A stretch of 64,000 nucleotides of DNA from Megaleporinus macrocephalus (Eukaryota; Chordata; Actinopteri; Characiformes; Anostomidae), in the NCBI GenBank assembly GCA_021613375.1, contig CM038725.1:38736115-38800114 (forward strand), given 5' to 3'. Shown here in pieces: positions 40,004-52,390 of this stretch (its first letter is position 1; each line of letters opens with the position of its first letter). Under the pieces are notes generated by a model, which worked only from the letters and a program-made list of their open reading frames with translations, was not told the DNA's origin and searched no databases. The translations under genes and the position numbers were made by a program.

Positions 40004-40491
40004 TTAATCTTCTCTTTTAGATAAAGGCAGGAGATCTGAGGGTTCATGAACACAGAGTTTTATGGTAAACTGAGATGTTGGGGTTGGAGTCACCAGCCAC
40101 ATCAGTGGTGGAAATTCTCTAAGACTAGTCAGAGAGTAAGTTTATTAAGAGTAAGTTTATTAAGACGCAGCAGACACAAACATAAGAGCTGTGAGAGACC
40201 AACTCAGCTTAAATACACTCTATGTATGTGTGGATGACATGGTGACATAAGACCCTCCGTTATCTTGGTGTGACTAGAATTGAGCTCTGCACGTTTACAG
40301 ATCTAAACCAGAAACAACTGTTCTTTCATGGTTGGTCATACCTCTTATCTTGTTCTGACATCTCAATCAGCATCGCTAACACCTCTCACTCAGCATCGCT
40401 AACACCTCTTCATTTTGCAAAGGCAAAAATCAAAATCACATATATGGACACATACCAACAAGGACAGGAACACCCACTGCACAGAACAGTC

Positions 40492-40977
40492 TGTATGGTC
40501 TCCCAGTGTCTGTGTGGAGTGTGTATGGTCTACCAGTGTCTGTGTGGAGTGTGTATGGTCTACCAGTGTCTGTGTGGAGTGTGTACGGTCTCCCAGTGTC
40601 TGTGTGGAGCGTGTATGGTCTCCCAGTGTCTGTGTGGAGTGTGTACGGTCTCCCAGTGTCAGTGTGGAGTGTGTATGGTCTCCCAGTGTCTGTGTGGAGT
40701 CTGTATGGTCTCCCAGTGTCTGTGTGGAGCGTGTATGGTCTCCCAGTGTCTGTGTGGAGCGTGTATGGTCTCCCAGTGTCTGTGTGGAGTGTGTATGGTC
40801 TCCCAGTGTCTGTGTGGAGTCTGTATGGTCTCCCAGTGTCTGTGTGGAGTGTGTACGGTCTCCCAGTGTCTGTGTGGAGTGTGTATGGTCTCCCAGTGTC
40901 TGATTTGAGTTTGTTTAGTCTCCCAGTGTCTGTGTGGAGTGTGTATGGTCTCCCAGTGTCTGTGTGCAGTGTGTCTG
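40492..40977 (+). repeat. 30-bp minisatellite, unit 2 (about 16 copies)
   Basis: Same 30-bp unit as at 37 kb, the shortest of the complete arrays. It ends in the same terminal variants as units 1, 3 and 4 (a TCTGATTTGAGTTTGTTTAG copy, then a GTGTGCAGTGTGTCTGG copy). Confidence 0.95.
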
Positions 40978-41338
40978 GTTTAGATACAGATCTAAACCAG
41001 AAACAACTGGTTTGGAGATGTTCTTCCCTTAAATGGTAATTCATAGTGCTTCTTCTGTTACTGTGGTTGGTCAGACCCCTTATCTTGTTCTGACATCTCG
41101 CTCAGCATTGCTAACACCTCTCGCTCAGCATAGCTAACACCTCTCGCTCACCATTGCTAACACCTCTCGCTCACCATTGCTAACACCTCTCGCTCAGCAT
41201 AGCTAAAACGTCTTCACTTTGCACACAAAGTTCAGTTCAAGTCACAAGTTCAACATACAAGTCCAAGACCCTTTTGCAAACCGTTGAAACACAGGTCACA
41301 CACACACACAAACATTGATACATATACACATACAGATA

Positions 41339-42630
41339 CATACTGTGTGGAAAATAAGTATTTGATGCCTATTTTGTGAGTTTTCCTACCTACAAAGAAT
41401 GAAGAGAGCTTTTTTTATCGTAGGTACACTTCAACTGTGAGAAATAGAATCTAAAAAACAATCCAGAAAATCACATTGTATGATTTTTAAATAATTAATT
41501 TGCATTTTATTACATGAAATAAGTATTTGATGACCCACCAACCAGGAAGAAATCTGGTTCTTACAGACCTGTTACTTTTAGATTAAGAAGCCCCCCTATT
41601 CTGCACTGTTCACACACCCAATCAATCACACTCCAACCTCTCCATCATGGCCTAGACCAAAGAGCTGTCTAAGGACACCAGGGACCAAACTGGAGACCTG
41701 CACAAGGCTGGGAAGGGCTACAGGACAATAAGCAAGCAGCTTGGTGAGAAGGCAACAACTGTCACAATTATTAGAAAATGGAAGAAACACAAGATGACCG
41801 TCAATCTTCCTCGGTCTGGGGCTCCATGCAAGATCTCACCTCGTGGGTAAGGGTGATTCTGAGAACGTCAGGAATCAGCCCAGAACTACACGGGAGGACC
41901 TGGTCAATGGCCTGAAGAGAGCTGGGACCACAGTTTCAAAGATCACTGTTAGTAACACACTACGCCGTCATGGATTAAAAGCCTGCAGGGCGCGCAAGGC
42001 CCCCCTGCCCACGCCAGCACATGTCCAGGCTTGTTTGAAGTTTGCCAATGACCATTTGGATGATTCAGAGGAGGCATGGGAGAAGGTCATGTGATCAGAT
42101 GAGACCAAAATGGAGCTTTTTGGTACTCGCCGTGTTTGGAGGAAAAAGAAGGATGAGAACAAACCCCAAAAAACACCATCCCAACCATGAAGCATGGGGG
42201 TGGAAACGTCATACTTTGGGGGTGCTTATCTGCAAAGGGGACAGGATGAATTGACCGTATTGAAGGGAAGATGGATGGGGACATGTATTATGAGATTTTG
42301 GCCAACAACCTCCTCCCCTTAGTAAGAGCATCTAAGATCTTCCAGCATGACAAAACCCGAAACACACCGCCAGGGCAGCTGAGGAGTGGCTCCATAAGAA
42401 GCATTTCAAGGTTCTGAAGTGGCCTAGCCAGTCTCCAGACCTGAACCCAACAGAAAATCTCTGGAGGGAGCTGAAACTCAATGTTGCCCAGCCACAGCCC
42501 TGAAACCTGAAAGATTTGGAGAAGATATGTATGGAGGAGTGGACCAAAATCCCTGCTGCAGTGCAAACTTGGTCAAGAAAACGTCTGACCTCTGTAATTG
42601 CAAACAAAGGTTTCTGTACCAAATATTAAG
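41339..42630 (+). pseudogene. 3'-truncated dead Tc1-like transposon, unit 2
   Basis: Nearly identical to the unit 1 copy, including the stops and the 3' breakpoint. Extra single-base changes: one G missing in CCTCGTGGGTAAGG and one A missing in GAGAACGTC, which together shift the frame before [12 protein letters not shown]. Confidence 0.85.
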
Positions 42631-42751
42631 CTCTTTTTCCTACAAAGCCCCCAAATTGTGGAATAATCTCCCAGTTAATGTTCGGGACTCTGACACAGTC
42701 TCAACTTTTAAGTCTAGATTGAACACAGACTGGTTTAGTAGCTTCTGGTAA
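42631..42751 (+). pseudogene. Non-LTR reverse-transcriptase tail, unit 2
   Basis: Same sequence as the unit 1 tail ([16 protein letters not shown]), in the cross-junction frame 42527-42751. It is followed by three instead of two GTAAGTTTATTAAGA repeats. Confidence 0.6.
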
Positions 42752-43251
42752 TTAATCTTCTCTTTTAGATAAAGGCAGGAGATCTGAGGGTTCATGAACA
42801 CAGAGTTTTATGGTAAACTGAGATGTTGGGGTTGGAGTCACCAGCCACATCAGTGGTGGAAATTCTCTAAGACTAGTCAGAGAGTAAGTTTATTAAGAGT
42901 AAGTTTATTAAGAGTAAGTTTATTAAGACGCAGCAGACACAAACATAAGAGCTGTGAGAGACCAACTCAGCTTAAATACACTCTATGTATGTGTGGATGA
43001 CATGGTGACATAAGACCCTCCGTTATCTTGGTGTGACTAGAATTGAGCTCTGCACGTTTACAGATCTAAACAGAAACAACTGTTCTTTCATGGTTGGTCA
43101 TACCTCTTATCTTGTTCTGACATCTCAATCAGCATCGCTAACACCTCTCACTCAGCATCGCTAACACCTCTTCATTTTGCAAAGGCAAAAATCAAAATCA
43201 CATATATGGACACATACCAACAAGGACAGGAACACCCACTGCACAGAACAG

Positions 43252-44372
43252 TCTGTATGGTCTCCCAGTGTCTGTGTGGAGTGTGTATGGTCTCCCAGTG
43301 TCTGTGTGGAGTGTGTATGGTCTCCCAGTGTCTGTGTGGAGTGTGTATGGTCTTCCAGTGTCTGTATGGAGTGTGTATGGTCTACCAGTGTCTGTGTGGA
43401 GTGTGTATGGTCTACCAGTGTCTGTGTGGAGTGTGTACGGTCTCCCAGTGTCTGTGTGGAGTCTGTATGGTCTCCCAGTGTCTGTGTGGAGTGTGTATGG
43501 TCTACCAGTGTCTGTGTGGAGTGTGTATGGTCTCCCAGTGTCTGTGTGGAGTGTGTATGGTCTCCCAGTGTCTGTGTGGAGTCTGCACGGTCTCCCAGTG
43601 TCTGTGTGGAGTGTGTATGGTCTCCCAGTGTCTGTGTAAAGTGTGTATGGTCTCCCAGTGTCTGTGTGGAGTGTGTATGGTCTCCCAGTGTCTGTGTGGA
43701 GTGTGTACGGTCTCCCAGTGTCTGTGTGGAGTGTGTATGGTCTCCCAGTGTCTGTGTGGAGTCTGTATGGTCTCCCAGTGTCTGTGTGGAGCGTGTATGG
43801 TCTCCCAGTGTCTGTGTGGAGCGTGTATGGTCTCCCAGTGTCTGTGTGGAGTGTGTACGGTCTCCCAGTGTCAGTGTGGAGTGTGTATGGTCTCCCAGTG
43901 TCTGTGTGGAGTCTGTATGGTCTCCCAGTGTCTGTGTGGAGTGTGTATGGTCTCCCAGTGTCTATGTGGAGTGTGTATGGTCTCCCAGTGTCTGTGTGGA
44001 GTGTGTATGGTCTCCCAGTGTCTGTGTGGAGTGTGTACGGTCTCCCAGTGTCTGTGTGGAGTGTGTATGGTCTCCCAGTGTCTGTGTGGAGTCTGTATGG
44101 TCTCCCAGTGTCTGTGTGGAGCGTGTATGGTCTCCCAGTGTCTGTGTGGAGCGTGTATGGTCTCCCAGTGTCTGTGTGGAGTGTGTATGGTCTCCCAGTG
44201 GTCTGTGTGGAGTCTGTATGGTCTCCCAGTGTCTGTGTGGAGTGTGTACGGTCTCCCAGTGTCTGTGTGGAGTGTGTATGGTCTCCCAGTGTCTGATTTG
44301 AGTTTGTTTAGTCTCCCAGTGTCTGTGTGGAGTGTGTATGGTCTCCCAGTGTCTGTGTGCAGTGTGTCTGGT
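43252..44372 (+). repeat. 30-bp minisatellite, unit 3 (about 37 copies)
   Basis: Contains internal higher-order duplication: the order of the GAGCGTG, GAGTCTG and ACGGTC variants in 43740-43900 recurs in 44040-44160. Ends in the shared terminal variants. Confidence 0.95.
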
Positions 44373-44846
44373 TTAGATACAGATCTAAACCAGAAACAAC
44401 TGGTTTGGAGATGTTCTTCCCTTAAATGGTAATTCATAGTGCTTCTTCTGTTACTGTGGTTGGTCAGACCCCTTATCTTGTTCTGACATCTCGCTCAGCA
44501 TTGCTAACACCTCTCGCTCAGCATAGCTAACACCTCTCGCTCACCATTGCTAACACCTCTCGCTCAGCATTGCTAACACCTCTCGCTCAGCATAGCTAAC
44601 ACCTCTCGCTCACCATTGCTAACACCTCTCGCTCACCATTGCTAACACCTCTCGCTCAGCATAGCTAACACCTCTCGCTCACCATTGCTAACACCTCTCG
44701 CTCAGCATAGCTAAAACGTCTTCACTTTGCACACAAAGTTCAGTTCAAGTCACAAGTTCAACACACAAGTCCAAGACCCTTTTGCAAACCGTTGAAACAC
44801 AGGTCACACACACACACAAACATTGATACATATACACATACAGATA

Positions 44847-46141
44847 CATACTGTGTGGAAAATAAGTATTTGATGCCTATTTTGTGAGTTTTCCTACCTA
44901 CAAAGAATGAAGAGAGCTTTTTTTATCGTAGGTACACTTCAACTGTGAGAAATAGAATCTAAAAAACAATCCAGAAAATCACATTGTATGATTTTTAAAT
45001 AATTAATTTGCATTTTATTACATGAAATAAGTATTTGATGACCCACCAACCAGGAAGAAATCTGGTTCTTACAGACCTGTTACTTTTAGATTAAGAAGCC
45101 CCCCTATTCTGCACTGTTCACACACCCAATCAATCACACTCCAACCTCTCCATCATGGCCTAGACCAAAGAGCTGTCTAAGGACACCAGGGGACCAAACT
45201 GGAGACCTGCACAAGGCTGGGAAGGGCTACAGGACAATAAGCAAGCAGCTTGGTGAGAAGGCAACAACTGTCACAATTATTAGAAAATGGAAGAAACACA
45301 AGATGACCGTCAATCTTCCTCGGTCTGGGGCTCCATGCAAGATCTCACCTCGTGGGGTAAGGGTGATTCTGAGAAACGTCAGGAATCAGCCCAGAACTAC
45401 ACGGGAGGGACCTGGTCAATGGCCTGAAGAGAGCTGGGACCACAGTTTCAAAGATCACTGTTAGTAACACACTACGCCGTCATGGATTAAAAGCCTGCAG
45501 GGCGCGCAAGGCCCCCCCTGCCCACGCCAGCACATGTCCAGGCTTGTTTGAAGTTTGCCAATGACCATTTGGATGATTCAGAGGAGGCATGGAGAAGGTC
45601 ATGTGATCAGATGAGACCAAAAGGGAGCTTTTTGGTACTCGCCGTGTTTGGAGGAAAAAGAAGGATGAGAACAACCCCAAAAACACCATCCCAACCATGA
45701 AGCATGGGGGTGGAAACGTCATACTTTGGGGGTGCTTATCTGCAAAGGGGACAGGATGAATTGACCGTATTGAAGGGAAGATGGATGGGGACATGTATTA
45801 TGAGATTTTGGCCAACAACCTCCTCCCCTTAGTAAGAGCATCTAAGATCTTCCAGCATGACAAAACCCGAAACACACCGCCAGGGCAGCTGAGGAGTGGC
45901 TCCATAAGAAGCATTTCAAGGTTCTGAAGTGGCCTAGCCAGTCTCCAGGACCTGAACCCAACAGAAAATCTCTGGAGGGAGCTGAAACTCAATGTTGCCC
46001 AGCCACAGCCCTGAAACCTGAAAGATTTGGAGAAGATATGTATGGAGGAGTGGACCAAAATCCCTGCTGCAGTGCAAACTTGGTCAAGAAAACGTCTGAC
46101 CTCTGTAATTGCAAACAAAGGTTTCTGTACCAAATATTAAG
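44847..46141 (+). pseudogene. 3'-truncated dead Tc1-like transposon, unit 3
   Basis: Same copy as units 1 and 2 with several added or lost homopolymer bases (CCAGGGGACC, GGGAGGGACC, GGCCCCCCCTG, CATGGAGAAGG), so the ORFs are further broken. Confidence 0.85.
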
Positions 46142-46262
46142 CTCTTTTTCCTACAAAGCCCCCAAATTGTGGAATAATCTCCCAGTTAATGTTCGGGACT
46201 CTGACACAGTCTCAACTTTTAAGTCTAGATTGAACACAGACTGGTTTAGTAGCTTCTGGTAA
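46142..46262 (+). pseudogene. Non-LTR reverse-transcriptase tail, unit 3
   Basis: Same sequence as the unit 1 tail, in the cross-junction frame 46038-46262. Confidence 0.6.
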
Positions 46263-46751
46263 TTAATCTTCTCTTTTAGATAAAGGCAGGAGATCTGAGG
46301 GTTCATGAACACAGAGTTTTATGGTAAACTGGAGATGTTGGGGTTGGAGGTCACCAGCCACATCAGTGGTGGAAATTCTCTAAGACTAGTCAGAGAGTAA
46401 GTTTATTAAGAGTAAGTTTATTAAGACGCAGCAGACACAAACATAAGAGCTGTGAGAGACCAACTCAGCTTAAATACACTCTATGTATGTGTGGATGACA
46501 TGGTGACCATAAGACCCTCCGTTATCTTGGTGTGACTAGAATTGAGCTCTGCACGTTTACAGATCTAAACCAGAAACAACTGATCTTTCATGGTTGGTCA
46601 TACCTCTTATCTTGTTCTGACATCTCAATCAGCATCGCTAACACCTCTCACTCAGCATCGCTAACACCTCTTCATTTTGCAAAGGCAAAAATCAAAATCA
46701 CATATATGGACACATACCAACAAGGACAGGAACACCCACTGCACAGAACAG

Positions 46752-48112
46752 TCTGTATGGTCTCCCAGTGTCTGTGTGGAGTGTGTATGGTCTACCAGTG
46801 TCTGGTGTGGAGTGTGTATGGTCTACCAGTGTCTTGTGTGAGTGTGTACGGACTCCCAGTGTCTGTGTGGAGTCTGTATGGTCTCCCAGTGTCTGTGTGG
46901 AGTGTGTATGGTCTACCAGTGTCTGTGTGGAGTGTGTATGGTCTCCCAGTGTCTGTGTGGAGTGTGTATGGTCTCCTAGTGTCTGTGTGGAGTCTGTATG
47001 GTCTCCCAGTGTCTGTGTGGAGTGTGTATGGTCTACCAGTGTCTGTGTGGAGTCTGTACGGTCTCCCAGTGTCTGTGTGGAGTGTGTATGGTCTCCTAGT
47101 GTCTGTATGGAGTGTGTATGGTCTACCAGTGTCTGTGTGGAGTGTGTATGGTCTACCAGTGTCTGTGTGGAGTGTGTACGGTCTCCCAGTGTCTGTGTGG
47201 GAGTCTGTATGGTCTCCCAGTGTCTGTGTGGGAGTGTGTATGGTCTACCAGTGTCCTGTGTGGAGTGTGTATGGTCTCCCAGTGTCTGTGTGGAGTGTGT
47301 ATGGTCTCCTAGTGTCTGTGTGGAGTCTGTATGGTCTCCCAGTGTCTGTGTGGAGTGTGTATGGTCTACCAGTGTCTGTGTGGAGTCTGTACGGTCTCCC
47401 AGTGTCTGTGTGGAGTGTGTATGGTCTCCTAGTGTCTGTGTGGAGTGTGTATGGTCTCCCAGTGTCTGTGTAAAGTGTGTATGGTCTCCCAGTGTCTGTG
47501 TGGAGTGTGTATGGTCTCCCAGTGTCTGTGTGGAGTGTGTACGGTCTCCCAGTGTCTGTGTGGAGTGTGTATGGTCTCCCAGTGTCTGTGTGGAGTCTGT
47601 ATGGTCTCCCAGTGTCTGTGTGGAGCGTGTATGGTCTCCCAGTGTCTGTGTGGAGCGTGTATGGTCTCCCAGTGTCTGTGTGGAGTGTGTACGGTCTCCC
47701 AGTGTCAGTGTGGAGTGTGTATGGTCTCCCAGTGTCTGTGTGGAGTCTGTATGGTCTCCCAGTGTCTGTGTGGAGTGTGTATGGTCTCCCAGTGTCTGTG
47801 TGGAGTGTGTATGGTCTCCCAGTGTCTGTGTGGAGTCTGTATGGTCTCCCAGTGTCTGTGTGGAGCGTGTATGGTCTCCCGTGTCTGTGTGGAGCGTGTA
47901 TGGTCTCCCAGTGTCTGTGTGGAGTGTGTATGGTCTCCAGTGTCTGTGTGGAGTCTGTATGGTCTCCCAGTGGTCTGTGTGGAGTGTGTACGGTCTCCCA
48001 GTGTCTGTGTGGAGTGTGTATGGTCTCCAGTGTCTGATTTGAGTTTGTTTAGTCTCCCAGTGTCTGTGTGGAGTGTGTATGGTCTCCCAGTGTCTGTGTG
48101 CAGTGTGTCTGG
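46752..48112 (+). repeat. 30-bp minisatellite, unit 4 (about 45 copies)
   Basis: The longest array. The register is broken many times by single-base gains or losses (GTCTGGTGTGG, TGGGAGTC, CCCGTGTC, AGTGGTCTG), unlike units 1 and 2. Confidence 0.95.
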
Positions 48113-48472
48113 TTTAGATACAGATCTAAACCAGAAACAACTGGTTTGGAGATGTTCTTCCCTTAAATGGTAATTCATAGTGCTTCTTCTGTTACTGTGG
48201 TTGGTCAGACCCCTTATCTTGTTCTGACATCTCGCTCAGCATTGCTAACACCTCTCGCTCAGCATAGCTAACACCTCTCGCTCACCATTGCTAACACCTC
48301 TCGCTCACCATTGCTAACACCTCTCGCTCAGCATAGCTAAAACGTCTTCACTTTGCACACAAAGTTCAGTTCAAGTCACAAGTTCAACATACAAGTCCAA
48401 GACCCTTTTGCAAACCGTTGAAACACAGGTCACACACACACACAAACATTGATACATATACACATACAGATA

Positions 48473-49768
48473 CATACTGTGTGGAAAATAAGTATTTGAT
48501 GCCTATTTTGTGAGTTTTCCTACCTACAAAGAATGAAGAGAGCTTTTTTTATCGTAGGTACACTTCAACTGTGAGAAATAGAATCTAAAAAAACAATCCA
48601 GAAAATCACATTGTATGATTTTTAAATAATTAATTTGCATTTTATTACATGAAATAAGTATTTGATGACCCACCAACCAGGAAGAAATCTGGTTCTTACA
48701 GACCTGTTACTTTTAGATTAAGAAGCCCCCCTATTCTGCAACTGTTCACACACCCAATCAATCACACTCCAACCTCTCATCATGGCCTAGACCAAAGAGC
48801 TGTCTAAGGACACCAGGGGACCAAACTGGAGACCTGCACAAGGCTGGGAAGGGGTACAGGACAATAAGCAAGCAGCTTGGTGAGAAGGCAACAAACTGTC
48901 ACAATTATTAGAAAATGGAAGAAACACAAGATGACCGTCAATCTTCCTCGGTCTGGGGCTCCATGCAAGATCTCACCTCGTGGGGTAAGGGTGATTCTGA
49001 GAAAACGTCAGGAATCAGCCCAGAACTACACGGGAGGACCTGGTCAATGGCCTGAAGAGAGCTGGGACCACAGTTTCAAAGATCACTGTTAGTAACACAC
49101 TACGCCGTCATGGATTAAAAGCCTGCAGGGCGCGCAAGGCCCCCCTGCCCACGCCAGCACATGTCCAGGCTTGTTTGAAGTTTTGCCAATGACCATTTGG
49201 ATGATTCAGAGGAGGCATGGGAGAAGGTCATGTGATCAGATGAGACCAAAATGGAGCTTTTTGGTACTCGCCGTGTTTGGAGGAAAAAGAAGATGAGAAC
49301 AACCCCAAAAAACACCATCCCAACCATGAAGCATGGGGGTGGAAACGTCATACTTTGGGGGTGCTTATCTGCAAAGGGGACAGGATGAATTGACCGTATT
49401 GAAGGGAAGATGGATGGGGACATGTATTATGAGATTTTGGCCAACAACCTCCTCCCTTAGTAAGAGCATCTAAGATCTTCCAGCATGACAAAACCCGAAA
49501 CACACCGCCAGGGCAGCTGAGGAGTGGCTCCATAAGAAGCATTTCAAGGTTCTGAAGTGGCCTAGCCAGTCTCCAGACCTGAACCCAACAGAAAATCTCT
49601 GGAGGAGCTGAAACTCAATGTTGCCCAGCCACAGCCCTGAAACCTGAAAGATTTGGAGAAGATATGTATGGAGGAGTGGACCAAAATCCCTGCTGCAGTG
49701 CAAACTTGGTCAAGAAAACGTCTGACCTCTGTAATTGCAAAACAAAGGTTTCTGTACCAAATATTAAG
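48473..49768 (+). pseudogene. 3'-truncated dead Tc1-like transposon, unit 4
   Basis: Same copy again. Homopolymer changes include CTAAAAAAACAATCC, GGCAACAAACTG, GAGAAAACGTC, GTTTTGCC and CAAAACAAAGG. Same 3' breakpoint as in the other units. Confidence 0.85.
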
Positions 49769-49888
49769 CTCTTTTTCCCTACAAAGCCCCCAAATTGTGG
49801 AATAATCTCCCAGTTAATGTTCGGGACTCTGACACAGTCTCAACTTTTAAGTCTAGATTGAACACAGACTGGTTTAGTAGCTTCTGGT
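49769..49888 (+). pseudogene. Non-LTR reverse-transcriptase tail, unit 4
   Basis: Same tail, but extra bases (GCAAAACAAAGG upstream, TTTTTCCCTACA) shift the frame, so [10 protein letters not shown] is no longer joined in frame to the transposon. Confidence 0.55.
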
Positions 49889-50387
49889 AATTAATCTTCT
49901 CTTTTAGATAAAGGCAGGAGATCTGAGGGTTCATGAACACAGAGTTTTTATGGTAAACTGAGATGTTGGGGTTGGAGTCACCAGCCACATCAGTGGTGGA
50001 AATTCTCTAAGACTAGTCAGAGAGTAAGTTTATTAAGAGTAAGTTTATTAAGACGCAGCAGACACAAACATAAGAGCTGTGAGAGACCAAACTCAGCTTA
50101 AATACACTCTATGTATGTGTGGATGACATGGTGACATAAGACCCTCCGTTATCTTGGTGTGACTAGAATTGAGCTCTGCACGTTTTACAGATCTAAACCA
50201 GAAACAACTGTTCTTTCATGGTTGGTCATACCTCTTATCTTGTTCTGACATCTCAATCAGCATCGCTAACACCTCTCAATCAGGCATCGCTAACACCTCT
50301 TCATTTTGGCAAAGGCAAAAATCAAAATCACATATATGGACACATACCAACAAGGACAGGAACACCCACTGCACAGAACAGTCTGTA

Positions 50388-50918
50388 TGGTCTCCCAGTG
50401 TCCTGTGTGGAGTGTGTATGGTCTCCCAGTGTCTGTGTGGAGTCTGTATGGTCTCCCAGGTGTCTGTGGTGGAGTCTGTATGGTCTCCCAGTGTCTGTGT
50501 GGAGTCTGTATGGTCTCCCAGTGTCTGTGTGGAGTGTGTATGGTCTTCCAGTGTCTGTATGGAGTGTGTATGGTCTACCAGTGTCTGTGTGGAGTGTGTA
50601 TGGTCTACCAGTGTCTGTGTGGAGTGTGTATGGTCTCCCAGTGTCTGTGTGGAGTCTGTATGGTCTCCCAGTGTCTGTGTGGAGTGTGTATGGTCTCCCA
50701 GTGTCTGTGTGGAGTCTGTACGGTCTCCCAGTGTCTGTGTGGAGTGTGTATGGTCTCCTAGTGTCTGTGTGGAGTCTGTATGGTCTCCCAGTGTCTGTGT
50801 GGAGTCTGTACGGTCTCCCAGTGTCTGTGTGGAGTGTGTATGGTCTCCTAGTGTCTGTGTGGAGTGTGTATGGTCTCCCAGTGTCTGTGTGGAGTGTGTA
50901 TGGTCTCCCAGTGTCAGT
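50388..50918 (+). repeat. 30-bp minisatellite, unit 5 (about 17 copies, truncated unit)
   Basis: The last array ends abruptly at CCCAGTGTCAGTACATAG, where unique-looking sequence begins. None of the downstream unit components follow. Confidence 0.95.
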
Positions 50919-52390
50919 ACATAGATTCATAATATATAGTATTATAAGTATATTAAATTAGTATATGTTGCTGTATATCATCACTGTACAAAGAAAGGCA
51001 AGTAGTTCCTCCATGGCTACGTAACAGAAGAGGACAAAAACTTTACTTTCAATGTAAGTCAGTGGAGCCAGAACTAATTCTAAGTGATTTTGGAGCATTT
51101 CTATTGGTCCATTCATTATGAAACTTTCACACAATGTAAATGGAAACTGTGTTGTTTAAATGGTGTAGAGAAATAAACACTAACAAAATGGAGAGATGTG
51201 TTCTTTATAGACATTGACATGATAAATTAAAAGCTCCCTCACAGAATGTTATTACAGGAAATGGTTTATAAATACACTGTCTGCTGATTGAGATGCTGTT
51301 TATTATAGTTTAAAGATAAAGTTAATGTCTAAAACATTTTAAAACCTCTTTATTTGCACCTGTTCACAGCAACAGGATACATGCAGGGAAAAGTAGTCCC
51401 CAGATCTTCCACTACATAATTATTATAAAAATAAATTCAAATAAGAACTTAGAAGACATGTTCACGCTGGTGTTGTACTGTGAGCTACGGTATAACTCAA
51501 GACAAGCACCTCATGTATGAACAGACAAACAAAACCTGCTTTTAAAAGTGTACTTGTGTGCTTATACTGCCCCCTTGTGGAGACATTATCCTTTTAGGAC
51601 TTTTGTGTGGGAGACAATATCAGCTGCTTTTGTCTGCAACTGCTCTATTGTTCTGTCTCATAATTAATAATATATATATTAAAACTGTCTCCTGTCTTAA
51701 CTCTGCTGATATGAGAGGAGCTCTCTTCATGCCTGTGACACATGGAAGTCTGTACAGTCTGTATAATGTATTATAAATGATTGGTGGTCTGTTCAGGATC
51801 ATTCCAGCTCTGCAGCTAGTGAGCACTGGGATAGGCTCCACCCCCAGCCCTCCAAGCCGTGACCCAGGAGGATAAACGGTTTAGAAGAAGAATGAAAGTT
51901 TTATACATGACTGTTAATGTAATGCACAACATATTAGCACGGCTAAAGTGGTATGAATGGCATCTCGCTCGTGTCATGCTCTATTTCTAAGACTTTGTTC
52001 TCTAACACTTCCCCTCTGAGGGATTGTGTTTTCCTTTTAGGATCTCTTCCAGGATCTGTAAGGACTATTCTGAGGGTTTCTCGATGACTAGCACAGACAG
52101 GACTTAGATCCTGGATATCCAAGGGCTGTACCACGTGTCATTCCATTGAAAAGCTGATCTCTGGTGTCACTGGGGATTACCACAGGGCTACATCTACAGG
52201 TTGTGTTTCATCTCACCAAGAGTACCTGCTCCAGCGGCCTTTCCTAGAGCCACCTCGACACCCAAGATCTCCCCAAGCCTGGGTCTCCAGACCCGGCTTC
52301 CAGGTTTCTGTTTCTGTTTTGTGTTGCAGTAAAAAGCCTGCACGTGGATCTAACTCTCTCCTGGTAGTGATTAATTACAATATTAATGTA
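50919..52390. other. Repeat-rich spacer without a recognised gene
   Basis: The stretch 51085-51175 (GGAGCATTTCTATTGGTCCA) resembles the 3' end of the PYD-galectin gene at 34045-34125. ACTGCCCCCTTGTGG near 51566 is a common fish repeat motif. The stretch 51930-52380 is GC-richer and ends GTTGCAGTAAAAAGCCTGCA; it may be an LTR fragment, which I could not confirm. Confidence 0.45.
51785..51895 (+). mobile_element. SINE-like fragment
   Basis: GTGAGCACTGGGATAGGCTC, CACCCCCAGCCC, then GGATAAACGGTTTAGAAGAAG match from memory a very common fish SINE-type repeat. The fragment at 54345-54475 is the opposite orientation of the same family. Confidence 0.55.

Larger units (their letters stand above)
36721..50918 (+). 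repeat. Composite tandem macro-repeat, four full units and one partial
   Basis: Units begin at AGCTTAAATACACTCTATG: 36721, 40206, 42969, 46467 and 50095 (lengths 3485, 2763, 3498 and 3628; the last is truncated at 50918). Each full unit has, in order: a leader (GTGTGACTAGAATTGAGCTC), a 30-bp minisatellite, a segment with CAGATCTAAACCAGAAACAA, a 23-bp repeat block, a 3'-truncated Tc1 transposon, a non-LTR reverse-transcriptase tail and a GTAAGTTTATTAAGA block. Length differences come mainly from 30-bp copy number. Unit 1 has a different leader from units 2-5, which share ATATGGACACATACCAACAA. Confidence 0.92.

Noticed and set aside
36975..50918. Regularly spaced repeats suggestive of a CRISPR array
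   Set aside because: The repeats are contiguous with no unique spacers, and the DNA is clearly eukaryotic.
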